Assembly: GCA_020433835.1 (NCBI GenBank)
Contig: JAGRBY010000171.1
Location: 1-12,168 of the forward strand
Length of the DNA: 12,168 nucleotides
Direction of reading: 5' to 3'
From: Anaerolineae bacterium
Lineage (GTDB): Bacteria; Chloroflexota; Anaerolineae; 4572-78; J111
The stretch's first letter is position 1. Every line of letters starts with the position of its first letter. Below are positions 9,001-12,168 of the stretch, piece after piece. The position numbers and the translations under genes were made by a program. The notes below the pieces were generated by a model that was given only the letters and a program-made list of their open reading frames with translations, did no database searches and was not told the DNA's origin.

Positions 9001-9137
9001 CCGGCGATTTCCTGTTTTAAGTCGGTGGTTAGCACCCCATCCGGGGCTTTTAAGCGCAAACGCTGGCCGTCGGTCGTTAACTGCACCCCTGATCGTCGTA
9101 GGCGAGACAAAAAATCTACAGTATTTAAGCTGTTCAT
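1..9137 (-). CDS. NRPS subunit, docking-C-A-T-C-T-Cy-A(Ox)-T, 3' end beyond window
   Basis: Cytoplasmic multimodular non-ribosomal peptide synthetase with at least 3045 residues in the window and no stop seen. Reading frame was checked at both A-domain TSGSTG motifs, three carrier serines and three C/Cy motifs, all in one register. Domain order by residue: TubC-type docking 1-57, C1 76-513, A1 541-1048, T1 1065-1133, C2 1159-1598, T2 1633-1701, Cy 1737-2170, A2 2200-2955 with an oxidase inserted at about 2655-2895, T3 2965-3036. The start is the ATG at 9137-9135: an in-frame TGA at 9161-9159 excludes a longer start and AAGGAG lies 13 bases upstream. It overlaps the PKS gene by four bases, so they are probably co-translated. 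It should accept an acyl chain from the PKS protein, add the A1 residue, possibly one more, and a Cys-derived thiazole. T3 is followed by sequence outside the window, so there is no release domain here. The A domain missing between C2 and T2 is the main oddity. Confidence 0.96.
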   Translation of the reverse strand, partial: MNSLNTVDFLSRLRRSGVQLTTDGQRLRLKAPDGVLTTDLKQEIAGRKAEIITFLGDIQRSQSPTSLQPSPRPSQIPLSSGQVWMWMLEQLEFGEVYPIPLALQLQGTLDIDSLSQALTEIVRRHESLRTTFVADEGAAYQVIQPEAAVIFRRVDLQPYPPDQQESQVKQLIAEESMRPFDLARDLLLRATLFTLAEETYVLLLVVHHIASDAWSQKIMSQELAALYTAFSQGQPSPLPDLSWQYADFALWQRDWLQGAWVEPQRAYWRQQLAGLPPLLQLPTDRPRPRLPSFRNRTYRFTLEADLVQSLRQLNRQTGTTLFMTALAAFQILLARYTGQEDIAVGTLMVDRPRPEFEPLIGLFINTLALRVDLSGNPTVAEVLEQVKAVTLAAYSHRDLPFEWLIEDLQPVRQFTYHPIVQNFVRFVDMAGVEMTLPDLRVSPLAFDDERVGLPDLDLLLIETEDHLEGACLYNIDLFDEATIKRLIGHYQTLLAGMIGDPQQTVYELPLLTEAEHHQLLVEWNGRQTKFPHPQDQCIHQLFERQVEQTPEALAVVFEGETTGRKALTYRQLNQRANQLAHYLQAAGVGPGSRVGLCLERSLEMVIGLLGTLKAGAAYIPLDPAYPENRLKLMIDDSQLAVLLTQSQVVTPTLPPSVQVIRLDHSEANPQAYPNHNPTSGVSGDDWIYVIYTSGSTGQPKGAGVYHRGFTNLVQWYVQDLAMTASERMLLISALSFDLTQKNIFAPLICGGQLILTDAPIFDPSEICEAIQKHAITWVNCTPSMFYHLVDQDLQTQQSQLASLRYAVLGGEPIAMARLANWLARPEIKTKIVNSYGPTECSDVCAAYVIEEPERFVDQAIPIGQPLSNVQIYVLNPHHQMVPVGHTGELCIAGVGVGAGYLNRPQLTATKFIPNPFFDPTARPGSLLYKTGDLVRWRADGQIEFVGRVDHQIKLRGFRIELGEIEASLEEHPAVREAVVMICENQQGDQRLAAYVVAASHVSASAVSATELRPFLAERLPDYMVPALFMPLKSLPLTPSGKVDRKALASQATLAEPESAAPSTYSPFEQKMIALWSELLEREEVGVTDNFFALGGDSVLVLRLVARLKENGISLTMRQFFDQPTIRGLAALLDQPANSDNIQERQGARAIQAAPRPLRIPLSSGQEWMWILDQLEFGEAYNLPLAAQLQGALKVDHLTEALTEIVGRHESLRTIFAVEDGVVYQIIQPKTAVTLRRVEVQSYPAEQQEKLVRQLVEEEMMRPFNLTKDLLLRATLISLSEDDYVLVLMMHHIASDALSQKILIQELGTLYTAFSQGKPSPLSTLPLQYADFALWQREWLQVQGAEVEAQQDYWRKRLAGLPPLLQLPTDRPRSQAPSFQGYTYLFEIEAKLTGSLRRLNQQTGTTMFMTALAAFQIVLARYTGREDIVVGTLIADRIRQELEPLIGLFINTLALRIDLSGNPTFLEVLEQVRVVTQEAYDHRDLPFERLVKELQPARDLTYHPIAQNFLRMVDMAGTYIKLPELQVTPLLFDYKRVGLPDLDLVLIERDNHLEGNCIYNTDLFDKPTVERLIEDYKILLAGMINQPNQGIYDLPLLTEMRNDTQANDPVLEAQVLPVPESKATNAPVVSSPHSPFEQEMMAIWSELLEREVKGVTDNFFALGGDSFLAIRLIARLKEIGIDLTLRQLFEQPTIAGLVARFDHHSKARHLTVAVQEPAGSSAAVAFPPLTPDPAARFEPFPLTEIQRAYWFGRSESFVLGRVATHIYIEIEGAGLDLNRLEWAWQRLIERHDMLRDVILPDGRQQILADVPAYQIKVYDLSQQTEPARQRQLEAIRAEMSHQVLPAEQWPLFDLRASRLTGERTRLHLSFDMLIADAWSLAILFREWQGVYLQPDRILPELVTTFRDYVLAEQALTETELYDQAQTYWFNRLDSLPSAPELPLAQDPANIHQPRFKRYQGQLAVEIWQALKTRARQAGLSPSAVLLTAFAEVLATWSKSAHFVLNLTLFNRLPLHTQVNELVGDFTSLTLLEVDSRQAASFEQRAKQLQQQLWQDLDHRLVGGVRVLQELSRRLGQSGPVLSPVVFTSVLGLESLDRTAFDLSNWGEFEPVFGLSQTPQVWLDHQVSEEQGNLTYNWDIVEGLFPPGLIEAMFEAYEALLVRLTHDETAWQRENQVLTPGVQLAQRAALNNTTAPVSEQLLHTLFTDQVTRQPQAVAVISSDRRLTYRELFEMSNQIGHLVQETESHPDRLVAVVMDKGWQQVATVLGILAGGAAYLPIDPTLPDERRHFLLQEGQVSLALTQQHLADTLPWPEGVQTLVVDGDNLAGVARSPLPVIQQPTNLAYVIYTSGSTGLPKGVMIDHRGAVNTILDLNERFAIGPEDRILALSNLNFDLSVYDIFGTLAAGGTIVIPQAELRTEPAHWLALMRQHQITLWNSVPALMQMLVDYLGSEAERAELERLRLVWLSGDWIPATLPEQIKAVWPKVQLISMGGATEASIWSILYPIETVDPTWSSIPYGKPMRNQSWQVLNERLEPCPIWVPGELYIGGIGLAQGYWRDEAKTNARFITHPNTGQRLYKTGDLGRYLPDGNIEFLGREDFQVKIRGHRIELGEIEAALLQHSYIKEAVVSAVDDARGTRQLVAYLVPASQTDKGHAPEAGLPSLEAEIMLDPVARLDFKLKQPGLRHLNGEQHFDLPQPDDDAPWRQAFLRRQSYRHYQAEPIAPEQLSQWLKCLGQVTFEESPLPKYGYPSAGNLYPVQTYLYLKPDRVTGLEGGFYYYQPAQHRLIQLEPTDGTLDRLFPDFNQAIYDQAAFAVFLVAQLEAMTPIYGPLSRDFCLLEAGYMSQYLMLEALHYQLGLCPIGVLADPDLLKHRLHLDETHLILHTLLGGQIEPSQSQQLPTSPAKPKTTGWQDQLQAYLVEKLPDYMVPAHFVILPELPLTANGKIDRRALPAPNVRNSFEQEFVAPRTSFEIAVAAIWTDVLELDQVSVHDDFFEMGGDSLLATRLVTRIRDEFDIDLPLRSLFEAPTIAGLAHRIEPSQTTE
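30..245 (-). other. peptidyl carrier domain T3
   Basis: Residues 2965-3036 with DDFFEMGGDSLL and Ser3002 (132-134). Carries the thiazole-bearing chain. Only about nine further residues are in the window, so the next domain is unknown. Confidence 0.93.
273..425 (-). other. adenylation domain A2, C-terminal subdomain
   Basis: Residues 2905-2955: LPDYMVPAHFVIL (A9) and LTANGKIDRRAL (A10) with the catalytic Lys2946 (300-302). This completes A2 after the oxidase insertion, so the adenylation fold is whole. Confidence 0.9.
453..1175 (-). other. FMN-dependent oxidase domain (Ox) inserted in A2
   Basis: Residues 2655-2895, between A8 and the terminal A9/A10 motifs. Includes FLRRQSYRHY, YPSAGNLYPVQTYLY, AGYMSQYLMLEALHYQLG and HTLLGGQI, typical of SagB-like nitroreductase-fold oxidases that turn thiazoline or oxazoline into thiazole or oxazole. 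The RRQS and SAGNLYP elements linked to FMN binding are intact. The same placement inside an A domain is known from epothilone-type and myxothiazol-type synthetases. Confidence 0.9.
1197..2540 (-). other. adenylation domain A2, main part, Cys-type pocket
   Basis: Residues 2200-2647 with TSGSTGLPKG (2348-2357), NFDLSVYDIFG, SMGGATEASIW, RLYKTGDLGRY and IRGHRIELGE. Code read as D2393 L2394 Y2397 N2436 W2465 S2467 M2491 I2499 W2500 K2946, against the usual Cys code DLYNLSLIWK: eight of ten positions agree. The variants are Trp for Leu at pocket position 299 and Met for Leu at 322. The domain is interrupted after core A8 by the oxidase and resumes at 425. Confidence 0.88.
2628..3929 (-). other. 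heterocyclization domain (Cy)
   Basis: Residues 1737-2170, starting FPLTEIQRAYWFGR. The HHxxxDG motif of C domains is replaced by FDMLIADAWS, with Asp1870 and Asp1875 matching the DxxxxD signature of Cy domains. Such domains form the peptide bond and then cyclise Cys, Ser or Thr to the azoline. It sits just before a Cys-type A domain, as expected. Confidence 0.93.
3942..3966. repeat. low-complexity T2-Cy linker with a run of eight G/C bases
   Basis: The plus strand has eight consecutive G at 3956-3963 within a G-rich stretch; the minus strand codes for FPPLTPDPAA just before the Cy domain. The frame is continuous on both sides, as the T2 and Cy motifs are in the same register, so the run length here is the functional one. 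Confidence 0.6.
4035..4241 (-). other. peptidyl carrier domain T2, not preceded by an A domain
   Basis: Residues 1633-1701 with DNFFALGGDSF and Ser1665 (4143-4145) intact, so it can be primed. The distance from the second catalytic His of the C domain to the carrier Ser is 374 residues here against 889 in the first module; the difference is the length of one A domain. It must be loaded by another A domain or act only as a relay. Confidence 0.93.
4344..5663 (-). other. condensation domain C2 of an A-less unit
   Basis: Residues 1159-1598, IPLSSGQEW to LPLLTE, closely similar to C1 throughout. Catalytic motif HHIASDAL with His1290-His1291 and Asp1295. Ends at the same LPLLTE point as C1, but is followed by only about 34 linker residues and then T2, with no adenylation domain. 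Confidence 0.93.
5739..5945 (-). other. peptidyl carrier domain T1
   Basis: Residues 1065-1133, from SPFEQKM, with DNFFALGGDSV and Ser1097 (5847-5849) as the phosphopantetheine site. It is about three-quarters identical by eye to T2, with identical residues around the serine. Confidence 0.94.
5994..7517 (-). other. adenylation domain A1, specificity not assigned
   Basis: Residues 541-1048 with TSGSTGQPKG (692-701), NSYGPTE, LLYKTGDLVRW, LRGFRIELGE and the catalytic Lys1041 in TPSGKVDR. By alignment to the GrsA pocket I read the ten-residue code as D737 L738 K741 N779 V807 G809 S834 D842 V843 K1041 (DLKNVGSDVK). The leading Asp indicates an alpha-amino acid. I do not recognise the code with confidence. 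Core motifs are intact, so the domain should be active. Confidence 0.92.
7599..8912 (-). other. condensation domain C1
   Basis: Residues 76-513, from IPLSSGQVW to LPLLTE. The catalytic motif is HHIASDAW with His207-His208 (8514-8519) and Asp212; the usual Gly after Asp is Ala. First C domain after the docking region, so its donor substrate is a polyketide acyl chain rather than a peptidyl chain. Confidence 0.93.
8967..9137 (-). other. TubC-type N-terminal docking domain
   Basis: Residues 1-57 include DFLSRLRRSGVQLTTDG, RLRLKAPDGVLT and EIAGRKAEIITFL. The pattern of helix, short strands with a basic LR.KAP hairpin, and a closing helix with RK.EI matches TubC-type docking domains on NRPS subunits that receive a chain from another protein. 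Confidence 0.82.
9134..9137 (-). other. ATGA stop/start overlap
   Basis: The last codons of the PKS gene end in ATATGA, where ATG is the NRPS start and TGA the PKS stop. Such four-base overlaps are typical of translationally coupled subunits of one complex and make equimolar production likely. Confidence 0.9.
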
Positions 9138-12100
9138 ATTTCTAAGACTTCTCCTTCGTCATCCCAATCCGCCGTGGTGGCCCAAAGGACGGTGTAAATA
9201 TAGTCTGCCAATTCGGCGAGCGTGGGCTTTTCGAATAGCACTTGAGGTGGCACATCGAGCTGCAAGTGATGGTTTAGCCGGGTGGTGACCTGGGTGACCA
9301 GCAGCGAAGTACCCCCCAGTTCAAAAAAGTTGTGGTCGCGGGTTATGTGCTCCACCCCCAACACATTTTTCCAAATTCGGGCCACTGCTGCTTCGATATC
9401 GGCCTGGCTGGCTGTGGCGGCATCAAAGTCGAACACTATCTCTTCTTCCATTGATTTCATTGATTCCATTGATCCCATCAGCGACATGGCCGGGGCGGTA
9501 CCGTTTCCACCGGCCAGCCAATACCGCCGGCGCTCAAAGGGGTACGCCGGCAAAGAAATCCGCCGAGGCCGAGCCGGACCATAGAGTTGGTCCCAGGGCA
9601 GATCAATCCCCTTGGTCCACAAGAAGGCCAATTTAGCCCAATCTCTATGTTCAATACTTGTCTCAAGCATAGCCCGGCCGGCCTGACCTTCGGTCAAAGT
9701 GTGGGCTTCTTGCCGCGCTACGGACGCGTTGCCCTTAAAAAGGGATATAGCCGAAGGAGTTTCACGCTCTTCTAGATAAGCATTGAGACCTTGCCGTACC
9801 TCAGCCACATCCCGAGCCACCAGAGCCAGTCGCTCCGCCATCGCTTCTCGACCGACCTGTAAGGTATAGGCTAGCTCCTCCAGCGAAATATCAGCCTGCC
9901 CCTCCAAGAAATCGAGCATCTTAGCGGCATAGGCTCGCAGCCGGGCTTCGTTCCTGGCCGACAACAGGAAAAGACAAGTATGAAGGGAAGAAATTTTATC
10001 CTTCACCCTTCCGCCTTCACCCCTTACTAAGGGTGCTTCTTCTATCACTAAATGGGCATTGGCTCCGCCGGCCCCAAAGGAACTGATGGCGGCGCGGCGT
10101 GGCATCTCAAGAGGTGCTCCGTCTTGTTCGATTTCAGGACGAGGCCAGGGCTGCGTCTCTTTTTGGATATAAAATGGGGTCCGTTCCAACTGGAGATGGG
10201 GATTAACCGGGTCGGCATTGATCGACGGCGCCAGAGTTTGATGCTTGAGTTGAAGAATCACTTTGGTCAACTGTGAGATACCTGAAGCGGCCTCCAGATG
10301 ACCGATGTTTGATTTAACCGAGCCAATCGGATACCGTTGGTTCTGGCCATTGCCGGGGGATTGAAAGACCTGGCTCAATCCGGCAATTTCGATGGGATCG
10401 CCCAGCGCCGAGCCAGTGGCGGCCACTTCGATATAGCTGATGGTACGGGGATCGACCCCGGTTTTTTCAAAGGTCTGGCGGATAAGGTCGGCCTGTGCGT
10501 TGGGATTAGGGACCGTAAAGCGAGAGGTTTTGCCCCCGTGATTGAGCGCTCCGCCTTTGATCACCGCGTAAATTTGGTCGTTGTCGGCGAGGGCCTGGTC
10601 CAAGCGTTTGAGTAAGACCGCGCCTATCCCTTCGCCGGGCAGAAATCCATCGCCATCGCCCAAGCTCTTGTTCTTGGCTTCACTGCCCAACATCTGAGCC
10701 TGGCTCAAGGCTGACCATTTGGCCGGATGGAGGCTCAGGTTGACCCCGCCGGCCACAGCCATCAAGCACTCGCCCCGCTTGATGCTCTCACAAGCCAGGT
10801 GAATAGCCGTCAGCGACGAGGAACAGGCCGTATCGATGGCTAGGCTGGGACCGTGCCAATCGAAGAAGTAGGAGACCCGATTGGCGATTTGCCAGTAGGA
10901 GCCGATACCTAAGGCGGCTGCTACGGCGGGGTCGCTAGCCACAAAAGGATAGTGATGATACATCACCCCCACAAAGACCCCAACCTGACCTTGAAACTGC
11001 TCAGCCAGGCTCCGGCGGGTGTAACCGGCATCTTCGACGGTGGCCCAGACCGTTTCCAAGAAGAGCCGCTCTTGGGGGTCGAGCAGTTCGGCTTCCCGAG
11101 GCGAGATGTTGAAAAAGAGGGGGTCGAACTTATCGACATCCTCGATGAAGCCGCCCCACTTGCTGTAGCTTCGGCCGGCCTGACCTTTAACCGGGTCATA
11201 GTAGCGTTGCCAGTCCCAGCGTTCGGCAGGGATTTCGCGGATGCAGTTACGACCTGCTTTCAGGTTTTGCCAGAACTTGGTCAGAGTCTCGGCCATAGGA
11301 TAGCGACCACTCAGGCCGATGATGGCGATGTCGATTCTATCTGTGTTGGGCTTGGCCTCCACTGGCTTTGGGCTGGATTGAAATCGGGATCTAAAGAGCC
11401 GGGCTGGGTCAATCGGCTGGCTGAGGGTCGTGGTCGCCGCAGGCTGCAGTTGAACCGGGGTGACCGCCAACAGCGAGGCCAGAGTATTAGGGTGATGGCT
11501 GACAAAATAATCGGTCAATTGGCCCAGGGTCATCTGCTCAAACAGCAGGGTGGCCGAGAGATCTCGCCCAAAGTCTTGCCGGAGACGGTTGACGATTTCG
11601 ATGCTGATAATCGAGTCGATGCCATAGTGCTCGAAGGTCTGGTCAGGGCTCAAGCGGCTTGGGTCAATTTTTAAGATGGCGGCAAAGATTTGTTTCAGAT
11701 AGGCAGTAGTGGTCCCCTTGATCTCACCATCAACCGAGGCAGCAATCACGCTAGAGGTTTGTTGTATCTCCGGCGTAGCGGTACTGGTTACCATCTTAGG
11801 TAAAGAAACGGCTTTTGGAGTGGGCCGCGTCATTGCCACCACGCCATCACTTTCAGTCAGGACAATGACCTGACCGGCTTGAGGTGATTCCCCCGCCGTA
11901 TGAACCGGGCTGAAGCCTGCTTGTTGGAGCGTACGCTGCCACTGCTCCGGGCTGAGAAGCGGCGTGTGTTCCAGCCGCATTTGAGCATCTTCAAAGGCCC
12001 ACCAGCCGTCCAGCAAGCCGAAGGTCAAGGTGGAGAAGGCGGTGAACCGGGTCGCTTCATTCAGGAGGAGCAGGCCATTGGCTGTGAGCAGCGTTTTAAG

Positions 12101-12168
12101 ATTGTGCAGAGTGTGCTCAATGTCCTTGGTGGTATGAAGGACGTTGGTTCCGAGTACCACCTCAGCCT
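9134..12168 (-). CDS. trans-AT-type PKS subunit, (MT)-ACP-KS0-ACP, 5' part missing
   Basis: C-terminal part of a modular polyketide synthase, open at the right window edge; residues here are counted from the in-frame GTG at 12160, which is not the true start because coding sequence continues upstream. Order: end of a C-methyltransferase 1-105, ACP (Ser183) 149-218, ketosynthase 275-709, KS-associated linker to about 885 ending in YPFERRRYW, carrier domain (Ser952) 917-985, acidic tail to residue 1008. No acyltransferase follows the KS, and motifs such as the IANRVSYFF stretch before DTACSSSL and the SPREAELLDPQERLF stretch resemble trans-AT synthases, so malonyl units would come from a free-standing AT (inference). 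The KS has Cys446 and His621, but Ala580 replaces the first catalytic His. The stop codon TGA overlaps the ATG of the NRPS gene. Likely role: transfer of a methylated polyketide intermediate to the NRPS. Confidence 0.95.
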   Translation of the reverse strand, partial: AEVVLGTNVLHTTKDIEHTLHNLKTLLTANGLLLLNEATRFTAFSTLTFGLLDGWWAFEDAQMRLEHTPLLSPEQWQRTLQQAGFSPVHTAGESPQAGQVIVLTESDGVVAMTRPTPKAVSLPKMVTSTATPEIQQTSSVIAASVDGEIKGTTTAYLKQIFAAILKIDPSRLSPDQTFEHYGIDSIISIEIVNRLRQDFGRDLSATLLFEQMTLGQLTDYFVSHHPNTLASLLAVTPVQLQPAATTTLSQPIDPARLFRSRFQSSPKPVEAKPNTDRIDIAIIGLSGRYPMAETLTKFWQNLKAGRNCIREIPAERWDWQRYYDPVKGQAGRSYSKWGGFIEDVDKFDPLFFNISPREAELLDPQERLFLETVWATVEDAGYTRRSLAEQFQGQVGVFVGVMYHHYPFVASDPAVAAALGIGSYWQIANRVSYFFDWHGPSLAIDTACSSSLTAIHLACESIKRGECLMAVAGGVNLSLHPAKWSALSQAQMLGSEAKNKSLGDGDGFLPGEGIGAVLLKRLDQALADNDQIYAVIKGGALNHGGKTSRFTVPNPNAQADLIRQTFEKTGVDPRTISYIEVAATGSALGDPIEIAGLSQVFQSPGNGQNQRYPIGSVKSNIGHLEAASGISQLTKVILQLKHQTLAPSINADPVNPHLQLERTPFYIQKETQPWPRPEIEQDGAPLEMPRRAAISSFGAGGANAHLVIEEAPLVRGEGGRVKDKISSLHTCLFLLSARNEARLRAYAAKMLDFLEGQADISLEELAYTLQVGREAMAERLALVARDVAEVRQGLNAYLEERETPSAISLFKGNASVARQEAHTLTEGQAGRAMLETSIEHRDWAKLAFLWTKGIDLPWDQLYGPARPRRISLPAYPFERRRYWLAGGNGTAPAMSLMGSMESMKSMEEEIVFDFDAATASQADIEAAVARIWKNVLGVEHITRDHNFFELGGTSLLVTQVTTRLNHHLQLDVPPQVLFEKPTLAELADYIYTVLWATTADWDDEGEVLEI
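9137..9205 (-). other. acidic C-terminal tail, putative docking motif
   Basis: After the last carrier helix the protein ends with about 20 residues including TTADWDDEGEVLEI. Short acidic C-terminal motifs are the known partners of N-terminal beta-hairpin docking domains of the TubC type, and the next protein begins with such a domain. Assignment rests on composition and context. Confidence 0.5.
9151..9156 (-). promoter_or_regulatory. ribosome binding site of the NRPS gene
   Basis: AAGGAG on the minus strand lies inside the last codons of the PKS gene, 13 bases before the ATG at 9137. The spacing is longer than the usual 5-9 bases, which fits a start that relies partly on termination and restart at the ATGA overlap. 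Confidence 0.55.
9206..9412 (-). other. C-terminal carrier domain of the PKS subunit (ACP2)
   Basis: Phosphopantetheine site FFELGGTSLL with Ser952 (codon 9305-9307). The motif is closer to peptidyl carrier domains than to ACP1. It is the last carrier before the protein boundary, so it should present the acyl chain to C1 of the NRPS. Confidence 0.9.
9447..9482. repeat. 9-bp tandem repeat in the linker before ACP2
   Basis: Units tccattgat, ttcattgat, tccattgat and a degenerate fourth copy, all in frame, encode GSMESMKSMEEE (about residues 893-906). It lies between the KS linker and the carrier domain and probably only sets linker length. Confidence 0.75.
9506..10033 (-). other. post-KS linker region
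   Basis: Encodes LFLLSARNEARLRAYA, LEELAYTLQVGREAM, LAFLWTKGIDLPWDQLYG and RRISLPAYPFERRRYW. This is the conserved region after KS domains in trans-AT PKS, where cis-AT synthases would have the KS-AT linker and AT. No GHSxG acyltransferase motif is present. Its first roughly 19 residues (710-728) look like an inserted repeat. Confidence 0.8.
9976..10033. repeat. two adjacent inverted repeats in the post-KS linker
   Basis: A perfect palindrome of 6-base arms with one spacer base (cccttactaaggg) lies at 10021-10033. Next to it, 9976-10010 has 11-base outer arms, aagtatgaagg and ccttcaccctt, that pair at 9 of 11 positions. Together they encode about 19 linker residues (710-728, including LVRGEGGRVKDK) between the KS end and the conserved LFLLSA motif, where such sequence is not normally found. 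Confidence 0.55.
10034..11338 (-). other. ketosynthase domain, predicted non-elongating (KS0)
   Basis: Full-length KS starting at DIAIIGLSGRYP. The active-site Cys446 is in DTACSSSL (codon 10823-10825) and the second His621 in NIGHLEAASG (codon 10298-10300). The motif normally reading EAHGTGT reads EVAATGS, so the first catalytic His is Ala580 (codon 10421-10423). In trans-AT synthases, KS domains lacking this His cannot decarboxylate malonyl-ACP and only transacylate. The fold motifs are otherwise well kept, which argues for a retained transfer role rather than decay. Confidence 0.92.
11507..11716 (-). other. acyl carrier protein domain (ACP1)
   Basis: About 70 residues with the phosphopantetheine site in EHYGIDSII; Ser183 is at 11612-11614. 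It directly follows the methyltransferase and a low-complexity Ala/Thr/Pro linker and closes the methylating module. It carries the methylated intermediate to the next KS. Confidence 0.9.
11846..12168 (-). other. C-methyltransferase domain, C-terminal part
   Basis: Encodes VLGTNVLHTTKDI, then LLLLNEATR, LTFGLLDGWWAFED and LLSPEQWQRTL. These match the second half of SAM-dependent C-methyltransferase domains in PKS modules, which methylate the alpha carbon of a beta-ketoacyl-ACP. The SAM-binding glycine motif lies beyond the window, so activity cannot be judged. Confidence 0.85.

Noticed and set aside
9506..10033. A degraded acyltransferase after the KS
   Set aside because: No GHSxG or other AT motif; the region matches the conserved post-KS linker of trans-AT synthases.
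10021..10033. The cccttactaaggg palindrome as a transcription terminator or operator
   Set aside because: It lies within a coding sequence, has short arms and no following T-run, and is better explained as part of a repeat-derived linker.
10952..11674. A 240-codon open frame on the plus strand opposite the KS and ACP1 region
   Set aside because: It is antisense to strongly conserved KS and ACP coding sequence; its translation has no recognisable domain and no convincing start signal. Long antisense frames are common opposite GC-rich megasynthase genes.

Overview
The whole window lies inside a bacterial secondary-metabolite gene cluster. Two genes, both on the minus strand, encode consecutive parts of a hybrid polyketide synthase / non-ribosomal peptide synthetase (PKS/NRPS) assembly line. 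Both are cut by the window edges: the upstream gene lacks its 5' part (right edge) and the downstream gene lacks its 3' part (left edge). Apart from a few linkers, every base belongs to a recognisable megasynthase domain, and there is no gene-free stretch. The moderately GC-rich DNA, the trans-AT style ketosynthase, the TubC-type docking domain and repeat-like sequence in linkers suggest an accessory pathway of a free-living or symbiotic bacterium. The phylum cannot be fixed from the sequence alone.

Read in the direction of transcription, right to left. Upstream gene (12168 to 9134): end of a C-methyltransferase domain, an acyl carrier protein (ACP), a ketosynthase (KS) with no acyltransferase after it, a KS-associated linker, a second carrier domain and a short acidic tail. 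The KS keeps its active-site Cys and second His, but the first catalytic His is replaced by Ala, so it is predicted to pass the chain on without extending it. Downstream gene (9137 to beyond base 1, at least 3045 codons): TubC-type N-terminal docking domain, C1-A1-T1, then C2-T2 with no adenylation domain, then a heterocyclization domain (Cy), a Cys-type adenylation domain with an oxidase (Ox) inserted in it, and T3.

The genes overlap by ATGA, so they are probably translationally coupled. The acidic C-terminal tail of the first protein and the docking domain of the second suggest the proteins hand over in that order. Inferred chemistry: an alpha-methylated polyketide acyl chain passes through the non-extending KS to the NRPS, is joined to the amino acid chosen by A1, passes over the A-less C2-T2 unit (either a second residue loaded by another A domain, or a skipped station), and is then joined to Cys, cyclised to thiazoline and oxidised to thiazole.

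The most notable points are the A-less C2-T2 unit, which looks like a copy of C1-T1 with the A domain cleanly absent; the His-to-Ala ketosynthase at the PKS/NRPS boundary; an A1 specificity code I cannot assign; and repeat-derived sequence embedded in inter-domain linkers.
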